Shown in pieces: positions 1 to 8,843 of a stretch of 64,000 bases of DNA. The notes beneath the pieces are model-generated. The model saw only the letters and a list, made by a program, of their open reading frames with translations. It had not been told where the DNA came from and did not search any database. The DNA comes from Streptomyces sp. S.PB5 (GTDB lineage: Bacteria > Actinomycetota > Actinomycetes > Streptomycetales > Streptomycetaceae). The number at the start of each line of letters is the position of its first letter. Positions within the stretch are counted from its first letter, which is position 1. Made by a program: the position numbers and the translations under genes. The stretch spans positions 124,001-188,000 of the forward strand of contig NZ_JAQMWP010000019.1 in the NCBI RefSeq assembly GCF_030403745.1. The letters are read 5' to 3'.

Positions 1-650
1 ACCACGGCCACGGTCAGGGCGTGCCCGATGGAGTCATGGAGCTCACGGGCGATGCGGGTGCGCTCCAGAAGCTGCTCGGTGCGCTCCTCCATGGCGGCGA
101 GGCGCTCGGCGGGGGAGGGACCCAGGAGGCGGTGGGCGAGAGCGGTGATCAGCAGGCCCGGCCCGACCACGAGCGCCCCCACCACGGCCAGCACCGGGGG
201 GACGAGCAGGGCGTGCCACCAGGCGTGGCCGCCGGGCAGGAACAGCGCGCCTCCGGCCACGTCACGGCCGGACGCGGACAGCGTCAAGTCCACCGCGGCG
301 ACGAGCAGTCGGACGATGAGCATCGCGGTCAGGCAGCCGATCAGCAGCCGCGCCTCCAACCACACCACGACCCGCCCCCGGTCGCTCCAGGAGGCGGACG
401 GCGCGACCACGATGTCGGAGCTCCGGCTGTCGTGCCGGTGACCGGTCAGCAGCAGCCTGGCCTGCAGCCCCTCCACGGTGCGCATCGCGGGCACCAGGCC
501 GGCGGGCACGAGCAGCGCGCCCGCCAGCACCCAGGTCCACCACGCCTCCTCGACGAACAGCCACATCGACGGCCACACGATCGCGATGAACAGATGCAGC
601 AATCGTGTGTACGTCACCACCCGGCCGAACGGGCGCAGCAAGCGGACCAT
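1..650 (-). CDS. Sensor histidine kinase, N-terminal part (runs off the left edge)
   Basis: About 216 residues are readable on the minus strand from an ATG at 650; the catalytic C-terminus lies outside the window. Four hydrophobic stretches (about residues 18-35, 42-60, 115-135 and 155-180) suggest an integral membrane input domain. A charged linker then leads into RIARELHDSIGHAL, the phosphoacceptor box of NarL-type (HisKA_3) kinases, with the His near residue 205. It is divergent from an ABC exporter 108 bp away, a frequent arrangement in which the two-component pair controls the exporter. The partner response regulator is expected beyond the left edge. The sensed signal cannot be predicted. 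Confidence 0.88.
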   Translation of the reverse strand, partial: MVRLLRPFGRVVTYTRLLHLFIAIVWPSMWLFVEEAWWTWVLAGALLVPAGLVPAMRTVEGLQARLLLTGHRHDSRSSDIVVAPSASWSDRGRVVVWLEARLLIGCLTAMLIVRLLVAAVDLTLSASGRDVAGGALFLPGGHAWWHALLVPPVLAVVGALVVGPGLLITALAHRLLGPSPAERLAAMEERTEQLLERTRIARELHDSIGHALTVAV

Positions 651-681
651 CCCGTCATCGTGCCAGCCGCCACTGACAACG

Positions 682-727
682 GGCCTCCCCCGCACGGGGG
701 AGACGATCTCCACCCGCGGGGGAGGCC
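682..727. promoter_or_regulatory. Perfect 12-bp inverted repeat between kinase and ABC exporter genes
   Basis: GGCCTCCCCCGC at 682-693 is exactly complementary to 716-727, with a 22-bp centre. A second, shorter hairpin (CTCCCCC...GGGGGAG) can form from the left arm and the start of the centre, so two mutually exclusive folds are possible. It ends 31 bp before the ATP-binding protein start. It could be an operator for the divergent promoters or a structured leader; the sequence does not decide. Confidence 0.5.
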
Positions 728-758
728 CCACCCCCGTCCCACCGGCCAGGCTGCTGCC

Positions 759-1679
759 ATGACCAGCATCGAAGTCCAGAACCTCACCAAGGAGTTCGGC
801 ACCCGGCGAGCCGTGGACGACCTCACCTTCACCGTCCGCCCCGGCCGCGTCACCGGCTTCCTCGGCCCCAACGGCGCGGGAAAGTCCACCACCATGCGGC
901 TCGTCCTCGGCCTGGACCGGCCGACGTCCGGCACCGCCACGCTCGGCGGCCGCGCCTACGCAACGCTCGGCGAACCCCTGCGGCAGGTGGGCGCCCTTCT
1001 CGATGCACAGGCCGCGCACGGCTCCCGAACCGGCCGCAACCACCTGCGCACGCTGGCCGTGAGCAACCGCATCCCCGACCGCCGGGTCGACGAGGTGCTG
1101 GAGGAAACCGGCCTGGCGTCGGTGGCGGGCCGCCGGGTGAAGACGTACTCCCTGGGCATGCGCCAACGGCTCGGCATCGCGGCCGCGCTGCTCGGCGACC
1201 CCGGGGTGGTCATGCTCGACGAACCCTCCAACGGCCTCGACCCCGAAGGCATCATCTGGATCCGCGAGCTGCTGCGCCGGCTCGCGGCGGAGGGGCGCAC
1301 GGTGCTGGTCTCCAGCCACCTCATGAGCGAGACCGCGTCCTTCGCCGACCACCTCGTGGTCCTCGGCAAGGGGCGGCTCCTGGCCGACACCCCGATGCGG
1401 GAGTTCATCCACGCACGCGTGCAACCGGCCGTACGCATCCGCACCACGGACCCGACCGGCCTCAAGGCGACCCTCGCCCGGCACGGCCACGACGTCGCCG
1501 AGCACGTGGACGGGCACTGGACCGTGCACCACGCGCGCGTGGACGAGATCGGCCGCATCGCGTCCGCCGCCGGCGTCCCGATCCTCGAACTCGCCGCAGA
1601 GGAGGGCACCTTGGAGCAGGCCTATCTGGATCTGACCGCCACCGAGACCGAGTTCACCGCACAGCCGCAGGAGGCCTGA
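759..1679 (+). CDS. ABC transporter ATP-binding protein
   Basis: A 306-residue nucleotide-binding subunit of a two-component ABC-2 type exporter. Walker A is GPNGAGKST at residues 36-44; the signature is YSLGMRQR and Walker B is VVMLDEPSNGLDP, followed by an H-loop (SSHLMSE). The roughly 80-residue C-terminal extension is usual for DrrA/CcmA-like drug or antibiotic resistance ATPases. The start is the ATG in GCCATGACCAGC; the open frame extends upstream but only through sequence antisense to the kinase gene. It sits 1 nt from the permease gene, so the two form one operon. Substrate is unknown. Confidence 0.93.
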   Translation: MTSIEVQNLTKEFGTRRAVDDLTFTVRPGRVTGFLGPNGAGKSTTMRLVLGLDRPTSGTATLGGRAYATLGEPLRQVGALLDAQAAHGSRTGRNHLRTLAVSNRIPDRRVDEVLEETGLASVAGRRVKTYSLGMRQRLGIAAALLGDPGVVMLDEPSNGLDPEGIIWIRELLRRLAAEGRTVLVSSHLMSETASFADHLVVLGKGRLLADTPMREFIHARVQPAVRIRTTDPTGLKATLARHGHDVAEHVDGHWTVHHARVDEIGRIASAAGVPILELAAEEGTLEQAYLDLTATETEFTAQPQEA

Positions 1680-1680
1680 C

Positions 1681-2418
1681 ATGTCGTTCGTACACCGGCG
1701 AGTACCCGTGCTCCACTCCGAGTGGCTGAAGATCCGTACGCTGCGGTCCCTTCTCGGGGCGCTGCTGGCGCTGTTCGGGGCCACCACCGCCTTCTCCGCG
1801 CTCGCCGGCGTCTCGGAGACGTCCGACCCGGAGTTCGATCCGCTGTTCACGGCACTGTCCGGAGTCACACCCGGTCAGATCGCCGCGATCGCCTTCGGCG
1901 CGATGGCCGTGTCCTCGGAGTTCCACGGGGGTGGACTCCGGGTGTCGCTGGCCGCGGTCCCGCAGCGCGGCCGGTGGTTCGCGGCCAAGGCGGCCGCCAT
2001 CGCCGTACCCACGCTGGCTGTGGGCCTGGTGACGGCCTTCGCCGCGCTGCTGGTGGCGAAGGCGGGCCTGGGGGAGGCGGCGAGCGGACTCACCGTCGCG
2101 GAGCAGGCGCGGGGCGTCGTCGGCTGCGGCATCTACCTGACGCTGATGGCGCTGCTCGCGGCCGGACTCGCGGCCCTGCTGCGCAGCGGCGTGGGTGCGC
2201 TGTCCCTGCTGATCCCGTTCATCCTCGTCGTCTCGTTCGTGATCGGCGACGTGGCCGGCGGCGCGACCGACTTCATGCCGGACCGGGCCGGACAGATCGT
2301 CCTGTACGAGACGCACGACGGCCCGCTGGGACCCTGGTCCGGGCTCGGGGTGACCGCGCTGTGGACGGCGGCGGCACTGCTCGCGGGGGCGTGGAGCGTA
2401 CGGCGCAGGGATGCCTGA
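1681..2418 (+). CDS. ABC-2 type transporter permease
   Basis: A 245-residue membrane protein, the permease partner of the ATPase immediately upstream. The N-terminus has the typical LHSEWLKIRTLRS element (short amphipathic cytosolic helix before TM1) of ABC-2 permeases. About six hydrophobic segments follow, with a small extracytoplasmic region near residues 195-215. It probably dimerises and works with the upstream ATPase to export a small molecule. The divergent sensor kinase suggests induction by an envelope or drug signal, which is inference from gene order. Confidence 0.9.
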   Translation: MSFVHRRVPVLHSEWLKIRTLRSLLGALLALFGATTAFSALAGVSETSDPEFDPLFTALSGVTPGQIAAIAFGAMAVSSEFHGGGLRVSLAAVPQRGRWFAAKAAAIAVPTLAVGLVTAFAALLVAKAGLGEAASGLTVAEQARGVVGCGIYLTLMALLAAGLAALLRSGVGALSLLIPFILVVSFVIGDVAGGATDFMPDRAGQIVLYETHDGPLGPWSGLGVTALWTAAALLAGAWSVRRRDA

Positions 2419-2459
2419 CGGCACGCCAGTTGTCAGTGGGACCGGCTTTACTGGATCAC

Positions 2460-2846
2460 ATGGACATCGCGAAGGACCTCGCTCTGATCGACGCCCTGTG
2501 CGCCCGGGACTTCCCCGCGGAGCACAGCGGCTGTCACACCGCGTGGTTAGGGCCGGGTGACTGGCCGGACGCGAGCGATTGCTACGCCTATGAAGCGGCT
2601 GTCGTCGCACGGCTGACGGAGCGATGGGGAGAGCCGTCGCGCTGGGGGACCGTGACACTGGAGGTGCGCATCGCGCGGGGTGAGGTCATACCCGAACCCT
2701 GGGCGACGCTCACCGCCCTGGCTGTCGACGTGCATACGTGGATCGAGCCCGTCAGCCGCCGCCACGTCACCCTGGCGGTCGCCGACCACGAAGAGGGGAA
2801 CCAGCCGCAACTCTGGGTCGCCGTCACGGAGTCCGACCCGCCGTGA
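2460..2846 (+). CDS. Hypothetical protein with a TTA codon
   Basis: A 128-residue acidic protein, not recognised. It starts at the ATG in CACATGGACATC, 41 bp after the permease gene, and ends 4 bp from the convergent mug gene. It has no signal peptide or membrane segment and is rich in Trp, Ala and Asp/Glu. One leucine codon (2547-2549) is TTA, very rare in this window; in Streptomyces such genes need the developmentally regulated bldA tRNA. The protein looks like a small conserved cytosolic protein of unknown role. Confidence 0.7.
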   Translation: MDIAKDLALIDALCARDFPAEHSGCHTAWLGPGDWPDASDCYAYEAAVVARLTERWGEPSRWGTVTLEVRIARGEVIPEPWATLTALAVDVHTWIEPVSRRHVTLAVADHEEGNQPQLWVAVTESDPP

Positions 2847-2850
2847 CGGG

Positions 2851-3396
2851 TCAGGCCTCCGCCGCGAGCCGCAACCGCCCGAACTCCTCCGCCATCGTCG
2901 CCGCCGTCCAGTGCGCGTTCAGCCCGCTCGGATTCGGCAGCACCCACACGCGCGTGTCCCCGATCATCCGCTCCTGCGGGCCCACCCGGGCCTTCTTGTC
3001 GTCGAACGCCGCCCGGTACGCGGTGACTCCCACCACCGCCAGCCAGCTCGGCCGCAACCGCGCCACCTTCAACGCCAGTTGACGGCCGCCCTCGCGATAC
3101 TCCTCAGCGCTCAGCTCGTCGGCCCGCGCGGTCGCCCGTGCCACGACGTTGGTGATCCCGAGCCCGTAGGACAGCAACTCCTCCTGCTCCGACGGCTTCA
3201 GGAGCCGGGGCGTGAACCCCGACAGGTGCAGCACCGGCCAGAAGCGGTTGCCGGGACGGGCGAAGTGATGGCCCGTCGCCGCGGTCATGAGCCCCGGGTT
3301 GATCCCGCAGAACAGCACACGGAGACCGTCCGCGACGACGTCCGGTACCAGACGGTCGCGGGCGGCCTCCAGCTCCGCGGGGGTGAAGCGAGCCAT
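2851..3396 (-). CDS. mug: G/U (G/T) mismatch-specific DNA glycosylase
   Basis: A 181-residue uracil-DNA-glycosylase superfamily protein of the Mug/TDG branch. The active-site motif GINPG is near residues 31-35 and the second strand-intercalating motif NPSGLNAHW near residues 155-163, both diagnostic of this family. The enzyme removes uracil or thymine (and ethenocytosine) mispaired with G, starting base-excision repair of deaminated cytosine, which is relevant in a very GC-rich genome. It lies just downstream of purB on the same strand (30 bp gap), so read-through is possible. Length is normal for the family. Confidence 0.92.
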   Translation of the reverse strand: MARFTPAELEAARDRLVPDVVADGLRVLFCGINPGLMTAATGHHFARPGNRFWPVLHLSGFTPRLLKPSEQEELLSYGLGITNVVARATARADELSAEEYREGGRQLALKVARLRPSWLAVVGVTAYRAAFDDKKARVGPQERMIGDTRVWVLPNPSGLNAHWTAATMAEEFGRLRLAAEA

Positions 3397-3426
3397 CGCG
3401 TGCGGCGGGTCAGACCGTGCGGCGGG

Positions 3427-4869
3427 TCAGAGGATCGCGCCGGGCGTGTAGCCCGCGGCCTCGGGGTGCTGCTTCACGATCTCCTCGATCCGGCCGACGA
3501 CGACACCGACCTGGTCGGACGCGGCGCCGGTGAAGGAGAGCTTGTCGGCCATCAGCGCGTCCAGCTGGGCGCGGTCGAGCGGGATGCGCTCGTCGGCGGC
3601 CAGCTTGTCGAGGAGCTCGTTGCGCTCGGCGCCCTGCTCGCGCATCGCGAGCGCGGAGGCGACGGCGTTCTCCTTGATCGCCTCGTGCGCGACCTCACGG
3701 CCGACCCCCGCACGCACCGCGCCCATCAGCACCTTCGTGGTGGCGAGGAACGGCAGGTAACGGTCCAGCTCACGGGCGACGACGGCCGGGAACGCACCGA
3801 ACTCGTCGAGCACCGTCAGGAACGTCTCCAGCAGACCGTCGAGCGCGAAGAACGCGTCGGGAAGGGCCACGCGGCGGACGACGGAGCAGGACACGTCGCC
3901 CTCGTTCCACTGGTCGCCCGCCAGCTCGCCGGTCATCGAGGCGTAGCCGCGCAGGATCACCATGAGGCCGTTGACCCGCTCGCAGGACCGCGTGTTCATC
4001 TTGTGCGGCATCGCGGAGGAACCGACCTGGCCCGGCTTGAAGCCCTCCGTCACCAGCTCGTGCCCGGCCATCAGGCGGATGGTCTTGGCGAGGGAGGACG
4101 GCGCGGCGGCCAGCTGCACCAGCGCGGTGACGACCTCGTAGTCGAGGGAGCGGGGGTAGACCTGCCCGACCGAGGTGAAGGCCTGCGAGAAGCCGAGGTG
4201 CCGGGCGATCCGGTTCTCCAGGTCCGCCAGCTTCGCCGCGTCGCCGCCGAGCAGGTCGAGCATGTCCTGCGCGGTGCCGACCGGGCCCTTGATGCCGCGC
4301 AGCGGATAGCGGCCGAGCAGCTCCTCGACCCGGCCGTACGCCACGAGCAGCTCGTCGGCGGCGGTCGCGAAACGCTTGCCCAGCGTCGTGGCCTGCGCCG
4401 CGACGTTGTGGGAGCGGCCGGCCATGACCAGCTCGCCGTACTCCCCGGCCAGCTTGCCCAGCCGTGCGAGGACGGCCACCGCACGGTCGCGCACCAGCTC
4501 CAGCGAGAGCCGGATCTGCAGCTGCTCCACGTTCTCGGTGAGGTCGCGGGACGTCATGCCCTTGTGGACGTGCTCGTGCCCGGCGAGGTCGTTGAACTCC
4601 TCGATCCGTGCCTTCACGTCATGCCGCGTGACCTTCTCGCGCTCGGCGATCGAGGCCAGGTCGACGGTGTCGAGAACACGCTCGTAGTCGGCGATCGCCT
4701 CGTCCGGCACCTCGATCCCGAGGTCCTTCTGGGCCCGCAGCACGGCGAGCCAGAGCTGGCGCTCCAGCTTCACCTTCTGCTCGGGCGACCAGAGCGTGGC
4801 GAGCTCGGCGGAGGCGTAGCGTCCGGCGAGGACGTTGGGGATGCGGGGCTTGGCGGGAGCGGAAGTCAC
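3427..4869 (-). CDS. purB: Adenylosuccinate lyase
   Basis: A 480-residue enzyme of the fumarase/aspartase superfamily. It cleaves SAICAR to AICAR and adenylosuccinate to AMP, releasing fumarate, in de novo purine synthesis. The fumarate-lyase signature is SSAMPHKMN near residue 280, and catalytic-loop residues lie in HKGMTSRD and AGRSHN. The longer open frame would begin upstream, but the family start is the GTG giving VTSAPAKPRIPN at 4869. A TAGAAT hexamer 8 nt upstream of that GTG makes a leaderless transcript likely. Housekeeping gene, intact. Confidence 0.96.
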   Translation of the reverse strand: MTSAPAKPRIPNVLAGRYASAELATLWSPEQKVKLERQLWLAVLRAQKDLGIEVPDEAIADYERVLDTVDLASIAEREKVTRHDVKARIEEFNDLAGHEHVHKGMTSRDLTENVEQLQIRLSLELVRDRAVAVLARLGKLAGEYGELVMAGRSHNVAAQATTLGKRFATAADELLVAYGRVEELLGRYPLRGIKGPVGTAQDMLDLLGGDAAKLADLENRIARHLGFSQAFTSVGQVYPRSLDYEVVTALVQLAAAPSSLAKTIRLMAGHELVTEGFKPGQVGSSAMPHKMNTRSCERVNGLMVILRGYASMTGELAGDQWNEGDVSCSVVRRVALPDAFFALDGLLETFLTVLDEFGAFPAVVARELDRYLPFLATTKVLMGAVRAGVGREVAHEAIKENAVASALAMREQGAERNELLDKLAADERIPLDRAQLDALMADKLSFTGAASDQVGVVVGRIEEIVKQHPEAAGYTPGAIL

Positions 4870-4883
4870 GTGTACGGATTCTA
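4870..4883 (-). promoter_or_regulatory. Probable leaderless promoter of purB
   Basis: On the minus strand a TAGAAT -10 hexamer (4883-4878) lies 8 nt before the GTG start of purB, and no ribosome-binding site is visible. Transcription would begin at or beside the start codon. No good -35 is seen. Leaderless transcripts are common in Streptomyces. Confidence 0.5.
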
Positions 4884-5007
4884 CTGGCGATTCGTGCAGG
4901 CCAGCGCCGCGGGTGCCTTCGGCGGATCGTACGAGACCTGGGTCACGCCGCCCGGGGCCACGGTGGCGAGCCGCTTCGATCAACGGTTTCGCCGCGGGCC
5001 CTCGCGG

Positions 5008-5781
5008 TCACTCCTCGTACGGCAGCAGATCCGGCCGCTTCGGCGGCAGCCCGTCACCGCTGGACCGCCCCGTCAACCGCCGCCCGATCCAGGGCAGCAG
5101 ATGCTGCTTCGCGAACCGCGCGTCCGCCACCCGCCGTGCCACCCACCTCGGCGGCACGGTCGCCGCCATCGGGGTACGCCACTCCGTGTCCTCGGGGTCG
5201 TATCCGAGCGTCTGCCAGACCGCCTCGGCGACCCGCCGATGCCCCTCAGCGGTCAGATGCAGCCGGTCCACGTCCCACAGCCGAGGGTCGCTCAGCGACG
5301 GCGCCCCGTACAGGTCCACGACGGTCGCGCCGTGCTTCTCGGCCAGTTCGTCGACGCAGGCGAAGAGCTCCTCCATGCGGGGGCGGAAGCGCTCCAGGAC
5401 CGGCCCCTGGCGGCCCGGGCTGCGCATCAGCACAAGCTGCTCGCAGGCAGGCGCGAGCCGTTCGACGGCCTCGGTCAGCAGACCCTGGACGCGCCCCATG
5501 TCGCACTTCGGCCGGAGGGCGTCGTTCAACCCGCCGACCAGCGTGATCACGTCCGGCCGCATGGCCACGGCGACGTCGACCTGCTCCTCGACGATCTGCT
5601 GGATCAGCTTCCCGCGCACCGCGAGGTTCGCGTACCGGAAGCCGGGCGTGACGGCGGCCATCCGGCCGGCCAGGAGGTCCGCCCAGCCCCGGTAGGAGCC
5701 GTCCGGGAGCAGGTCCGACATGCCCTCGGTGAAGGAGTCTCCGAGGGCGACGAGGCTGGTGTGTGTGGGGTTCTTCTGCAT
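5008..5781 (-). CDS. SGNH/GDSL-family hydrolase
   Basis: A 257-residue esterase/lipase-like protein. Block I is GDSFTEG (nucleophile Ser near residue 16), block III is GGLNDAL (oxyanion Asn), and block V is DRLHLTAEGH with the catalytic Asp-x-x-His. There is no signal peptide, so it is probably cytosolic; the substrate could be an acyl ester or acetylated sugar. The C-terminal 45 residues are basic and rich in Arg/Trp, outside the core fold. It is 138 bp upstream of purB on the same strand and probably has its own promoter. Confidence 0.9.
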   Translation of the reverse strand: MQKNPTHTSLVALGDSFTEGMSDLLPDGSYRGWADLLAGRMAAVTPGFRYANLAVRGKLIQQIVEEQVDVAVAMRPDVITLVGGLNDALRPKCDMGRVQGLLTEAVERLAPACEQLVLMRSPGRQGPVLERFRPRMEELFACVDELAEKHGATVVDLYGAPSLSDPRLWDVDRLHLTAEGHRRVAEAVWQTLGYDPEDTEWRTPMAATVPPRWVARRVADARFAKQHLLPWIGRRLTGRSSGDGLPPKRPDLLPYEE

Positions 5782-5850
5782 GGCGGAGGAAATGCTATCC
5801 CGTTCACATACCCGGCGGTCGGTCAGTCCGGGCCGCTGCCCGGGACAGGC

Positions 5851-6864
5851 TCACGCCCGCTGCCCGAACAGCTCCCGCAGCACGTCCTCCATCGTCACCA
5901 GCCCCGACAGCCGCCCGTCGTCCCCCAGCACCGCCGCGACATGCGTACGACTGCCGCGCATCGCCGTCAGGACGTCGTCCAGCGGCGTGCTCTCCCGCAC
6001 GCGCGCGATGGGCCGCATGTCCCGTACCTGGAAGGCCAGGTCCCGCGGTGAGGCGTCCAGCGCGTCCTTCACATGCAGATAGCCGAGGATCCGCCGCCCG
6101 TCGTCCACCACCGGGAAACGCGAGAACCCGGACTCGGCCGACAGCCGCTCCAGCTGCTCCGGAGTGACGCCCACGCGCGCGTAGACGACCCGTTCCAGCG
6201 GGAGGACGACATCGCGCACGGGACGGCTGCCCAGCTCCAGGGCGTCGTGCAGTCGCTCACGCGTCCGGTCGTCGATGAGACCCGCCTCGTCGGAGTCCTT
6301 CACCAGACGGGCCAGCTCGGCGTCCGAGAAGGTCGCCGTGACCTCGTCCTTGGTCTCGACGCGCAGGAGCTTGAGCAGGGTGTTGGCGAAGGCGTTGATC
6401 GTGAAGATCACCGGCCGCAGCCCCCGGGACAGGGCGACCAGCGGCGGCCCGAGCACCAGCGCACTGCGCACCGGTTCCGCGAGGGCGATGTTCTTCGGCA
6501 CCATCTCGCCCAGCAGCATGTGCAGATACGTCGCCAGGGTCAGCGCGATCACGAAGGACACCGCGTGTCCGGCGCTCGTCGGCACACCCAGCGCGTGGAA
6601 CACGGGCTCCAGCAGATGCGCGATCGCCGGCTCGGCCACCACACCCAGGATCAGCGTGCACAGCGTGATGCCGAGCTGCGCCGCCGCCATCAGCGCCGAG
6701 ACGTGCTGCAGACCCCACAGCACGCTCTTGGCGCGCCGGTCGCCCTCCTCGGCATACGGCTCGATCTGCGAACGCCGTACCGAGATCAGCGCGAACTCGG
6801 CGCCCACGAAGAAGGCGTTGACGACCAGGGTCGCCAGACCGATCAGCAACTGGATCGCGGTCAC
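5851..6864 (-). CDS. CNNM/CorC-like (hemolysin family) membrane protein, short partner
   Basis: A 337-residue member of the DUF21 (CNNM) plus CBS-pair family, related to magnesium/cobalt efflux proteins and often labelled hemolysin-like. Residues about 1-180 contain the DUF21 transmembrane domain (GAEFALISVRR, LLGEMVPKNIAL). Residues about 200-330 form two CBS repeats that bind adenine nucleotides. Unlike its upstream partner it lacks the C-terminal CorC_HlyC domain, ending after the CBS pair. Its start overlaps the stop of the upstream paralogue by 4 nt, so the two are translationally coupled and may form a hetero-oligomer. Confidence 0.9.
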   Translation of the reverse strand: MTAIQLLIGLATLVVNAFFVGAEFALISVRRSQIEPYAEEGDRRAKSVLWGLQHVSALMAAAQLGITLCTLILGVVAEPAIAHLLEPVFHALGVPTSAGHAVSFVIALTLATYLHMLLGEMVPKNIALAEPVRSALVLGPPLVALSRGLRPVIFTINAFANTLLKLLRVETKDEVTATFSDAELARLVKDSDEAGLIDDRTRERLHDALELGSRPVRDVVLPLERVVYARVGVTPEQLERLSAESGFSRFPVVDDGRRILGYLHVKDALDASPRDLAFQVRDMRPIARVRESTPLDDVLTAMRGSRTHVAAVLGDDGRLSGLVTMEDVLRELFGQRA

Positions 6865-8204
6865 TTGCCGGCCTCCTCGTCAACGGATGCGGACGCGTCG
6901 TCCAGCGGCGCGTGCAGCAGCACGCGCGCGGCCCGCCGGCCCGACGCGTCCACCACGTCCAGCCGCCACCCGACGACTTCCACGGTGTCGCCGACCGCCG
7001 GGATACGGCCGAGCTCGGTCGCCACGAGGCCGGCCAGGGTCTCGTACGGCCCCTCGGGCGCCCTGAGTCCCACGCGCGCGAGCTGGTCGACACGGGCGGA
7101 GCCGTCGGCGGAGTACAGCACGCGGCCCTCGTCGTCGGTTCCGGCCGCGGCCAGGTCGGGTGTCTCGTGCGGGTCGTGCTCGTCGCGGACCTCGCCGACG
7201 ACCTCCTCGACGATGTCCTCCAGGGTGGCCACGCCGGCGGTACCGCCGTACTCGTCGATCACCACGGCCATCGTGCGCTTGCCGGACAGCCGGTCAAGGA
7301 GCCGGTCCACGGTCAGCGACTCGGGGACCAGCAGCGGCTCGCGCATCAGCTCCGAGACGGGCACCCGGGGCCGGCGCTCGGCCGGCACCGCGAGGACGTC
7401 CTTGATGTGCGCGGTGCCCACGACCGAGTCGAGGTTGCCGCGGTAGACCGGGAAGCGGGACAGTCCTGTCGCGCGCGTGGCGTTCGCCACGTCCTCGCAG
7501 GTCGCCTGGGCGTCGAGGGCGATGACCTGGACGCGCGGGGTCATCACGTTCTCCGCGGTGAGGTCGGCGAGGTTCAGGGTCCGTACGAACAGTTCGGCGG
7601 TGTCGGCCTCCAGGGCGCCCTCCTTGGCGGAGTGCCGGGCCAGGGCCGCCAGCTCCTGGGGCCCGCGCGCGGCCGCCAGCTCCTCGGTCGGCTCCACACC
7701 GAAGAGGCGCACGATGCGGTTCGCCGTGTTGTTGAGGTGCGTGATGAACGGGCGGAACGCGGCGCTGAACCAGCGCTGCGCGTTGCCCACCCGCTTGGCC
7801 ACGGCCAGCGGCGAGGAGATCGCCCAGTTCTTCGGCACCAGTTCGCCCACGACCATCAGGACGACGGTCGACAGGGCCGTACCGAGCACCAGCGCGACGG
7901 AGGACGCGGCGGACCGGGAGATGCCCAGCGACTCCAGCGGGCCCGCGATCAGCTTGGCGATCGACGGTTCGGCGAGCATGCCGACGACCAGGTTGGTGAC
8001 GGTGATGCCGAGCTGTGCACCGGAGAGCTGGAAGGTCAGATTGCGTACGGCCTTGAGGGCGCCTGACGCGCCCCGCTCACCGCGCTCGGCCGCCCGCTCC
8101 AGGGCGCCGCGCTCGACCGTGGTCAGCGAGAACTCCGCGGCGACGAAGGCACCGCAGGCTAGCGAGAGCAGGATCGCCACGAGCAGGAGGAGCACTTCGG
8201 TCAT
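6861..8204 (-). CDS. CNNM/CorC-like (hemolysin family) membrane protein with CorC_HlyC domain
   Basis: A 447-residue protein with the full architecture: DUF21 membrane domain (about residues 1-190, with FVAAEFSLTTVERG and VVGELVPKNWAI), two CBS repeats (about 205-330, including VIDEYGGTAGVATLEDIVEE), and a C-terminal CorC_HlyC transporter-associated domain (about 350-440). The family is linked to Mg2+/divalent cation efflux or homeostasis in the cell membrane. It is first in a two-gene operon with the shorter paralogue, overlapping by 4 nt. The 157-bp upstream gap contains the 12-bp palindrome GATCGCGCGATC (8243-8254), possibly regulatory. Confidence 0.92.
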   Translation of the reverse strand: MTEVLLLLVAILLSLACGAFVAAEFSLTTVERGALERAAERGERGASGALKAVRNLTFQLSGAQLGITVTNLVVGMLAEPSIAKLIAGPLESLGISRSAASSVALVLGTALSTVVLMVVGELVPKNWAISSPLAVAKRVGNAQRWFSAAFRPFITHLNNTANRIVRLFGVEPTEELAAARGPQELAALARHSAKEGALEADTAELFVRTLNLADLTAENVMTPRVQVIALDAQATCEDVANATRATGLSRFPVYRGNLDSVVGTAHIKDVLAVPAERRPRVPVSELMREPLLVPESLTVDRLLDRLSGKRTMAVVIDEYGGTAGVATLEDIVEEVVGEVRDEHDPHETPDLAAAGTDDEGRVLYSADGSARVDQLARVGLRAPEGPYETLAGLVATELGRIPAVGDTVEVVGWRLDVVDASGRRAARVLLHAPLDDASASVDEEAGK

Positions 8205-8301
8205 CGGGTCACCTCCGTCCCATGATCGGACAGGGTGCGGGGGATCGCGCGATCTCGCGTACTACTGGGAGGCTCGCCCATGGGCGGACGCTCACACCTT
8301 T

Positions 8302-8329
8302 CATTGGAGGACCGAGTGGTCCCCCAATG
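8302..8329 (-). terminator. Hairpin terminator after the GNAT gene
   Basis: On the minus-strand transcript 8329-8318 pairs with 8313-8302 to form a 12-bp stem (one G-U wobble) around a 4-nt loop. It lies 33 bp past the stop of the acetyltransferase gene. There is no U-run, as is usual for Streptomyces terminators. Confidence 0.6.
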
Positions 8330-8361
8330 GTAAAGGACCGGCAAAGTGGATCGGTCGGCGG

Positions 8362-8787
8362 TCACACTGTGAGGTGCTTCACCCAGCGTCGCCACTTCTC
8401 CTCGGGCTCGTACCCGCCGGCCCGCCACGCGGCCTGTCCCGTCTCGTTGCGCACCAGCACCATCGCGTCCGCGCGGCGCCCGCCCAGCCGTACGAACCGC
8501 TCCTCCGCGGCCGCGAGCAGCGCCGAGCCGATGCCCTGGCGACGCCGCTCCGGGTGCACCGCGAGCCGGTACAGATGGCAGCGCCAGCCGTCGAATCCCG
8601 CGATCACCGTGCCGACCAGTTCCCCCTCCTGCTCGGCCAGGATCAGCGCCTCGGGGTCGCGCGCCACGAGCCGCTCCACCCCGTCCCGGTCGTCGCTGAT
8701 GCTCGTGCCCTCGGCGGCGGTCTTCCAGAAGGCCAGTACGGCGTCGAGATCCTCGGGTGCGGCGGCGCGAAGGTGCAGTTCAGTCAT
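8362..8787 (-). CDS. GNAT-family N-acetyltransferase
   Basis: A 141-residue acetyl-CoA-dependent acetyltransferase. The acetyl-CoA pyrophosphate-binding motif is seen as RLAVHPERRRQGIGSALL (motif A, R-x-x-G-x-G) around residues 74-91, preceded by the beta-strand GTVIAGFDG. The acceptor substrate cannot be told from sequence; RimI-like protein or small amine acetylation are both possible. It is followed by a hairpin terminator. The LLM oxidoreductase gene lies 56 bp upstream on the same strand. Confidence 0.9.
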   Translation of the reverse strand: MTELHLRAAAPEDLDAVLAFWKTAAEGTSISDDRDGVERLVARDPEALILAEQEGELVGTVIAGFDGWRCHLYRLAVHPERRRQGIGSALLAAAEERFVRLGGRRADAMVLVRNETGQAAWRAGGYEPEEKWRRWVKHLTV

Positions 8788-8843
8788 ACGGCGATCCCAT
8801 CATGCACGCCGGACCGGTACGCCGAATTCCAGCATCCGGACGC

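Noticed and set aside
21..758. Long plus-strand open frame fused upstream of the ABC ATPase
   Set aside because: It is antisense to the sensor kinase and has His/Pro/Gln-rich improbable composition; the ATPase starts at 759.
2680..6051. 1123-codon plus-strand open frame
   Set aside because: It runs antisense to mug, purB and the SGNH gene; it exists because high GC suppresses stop codons.
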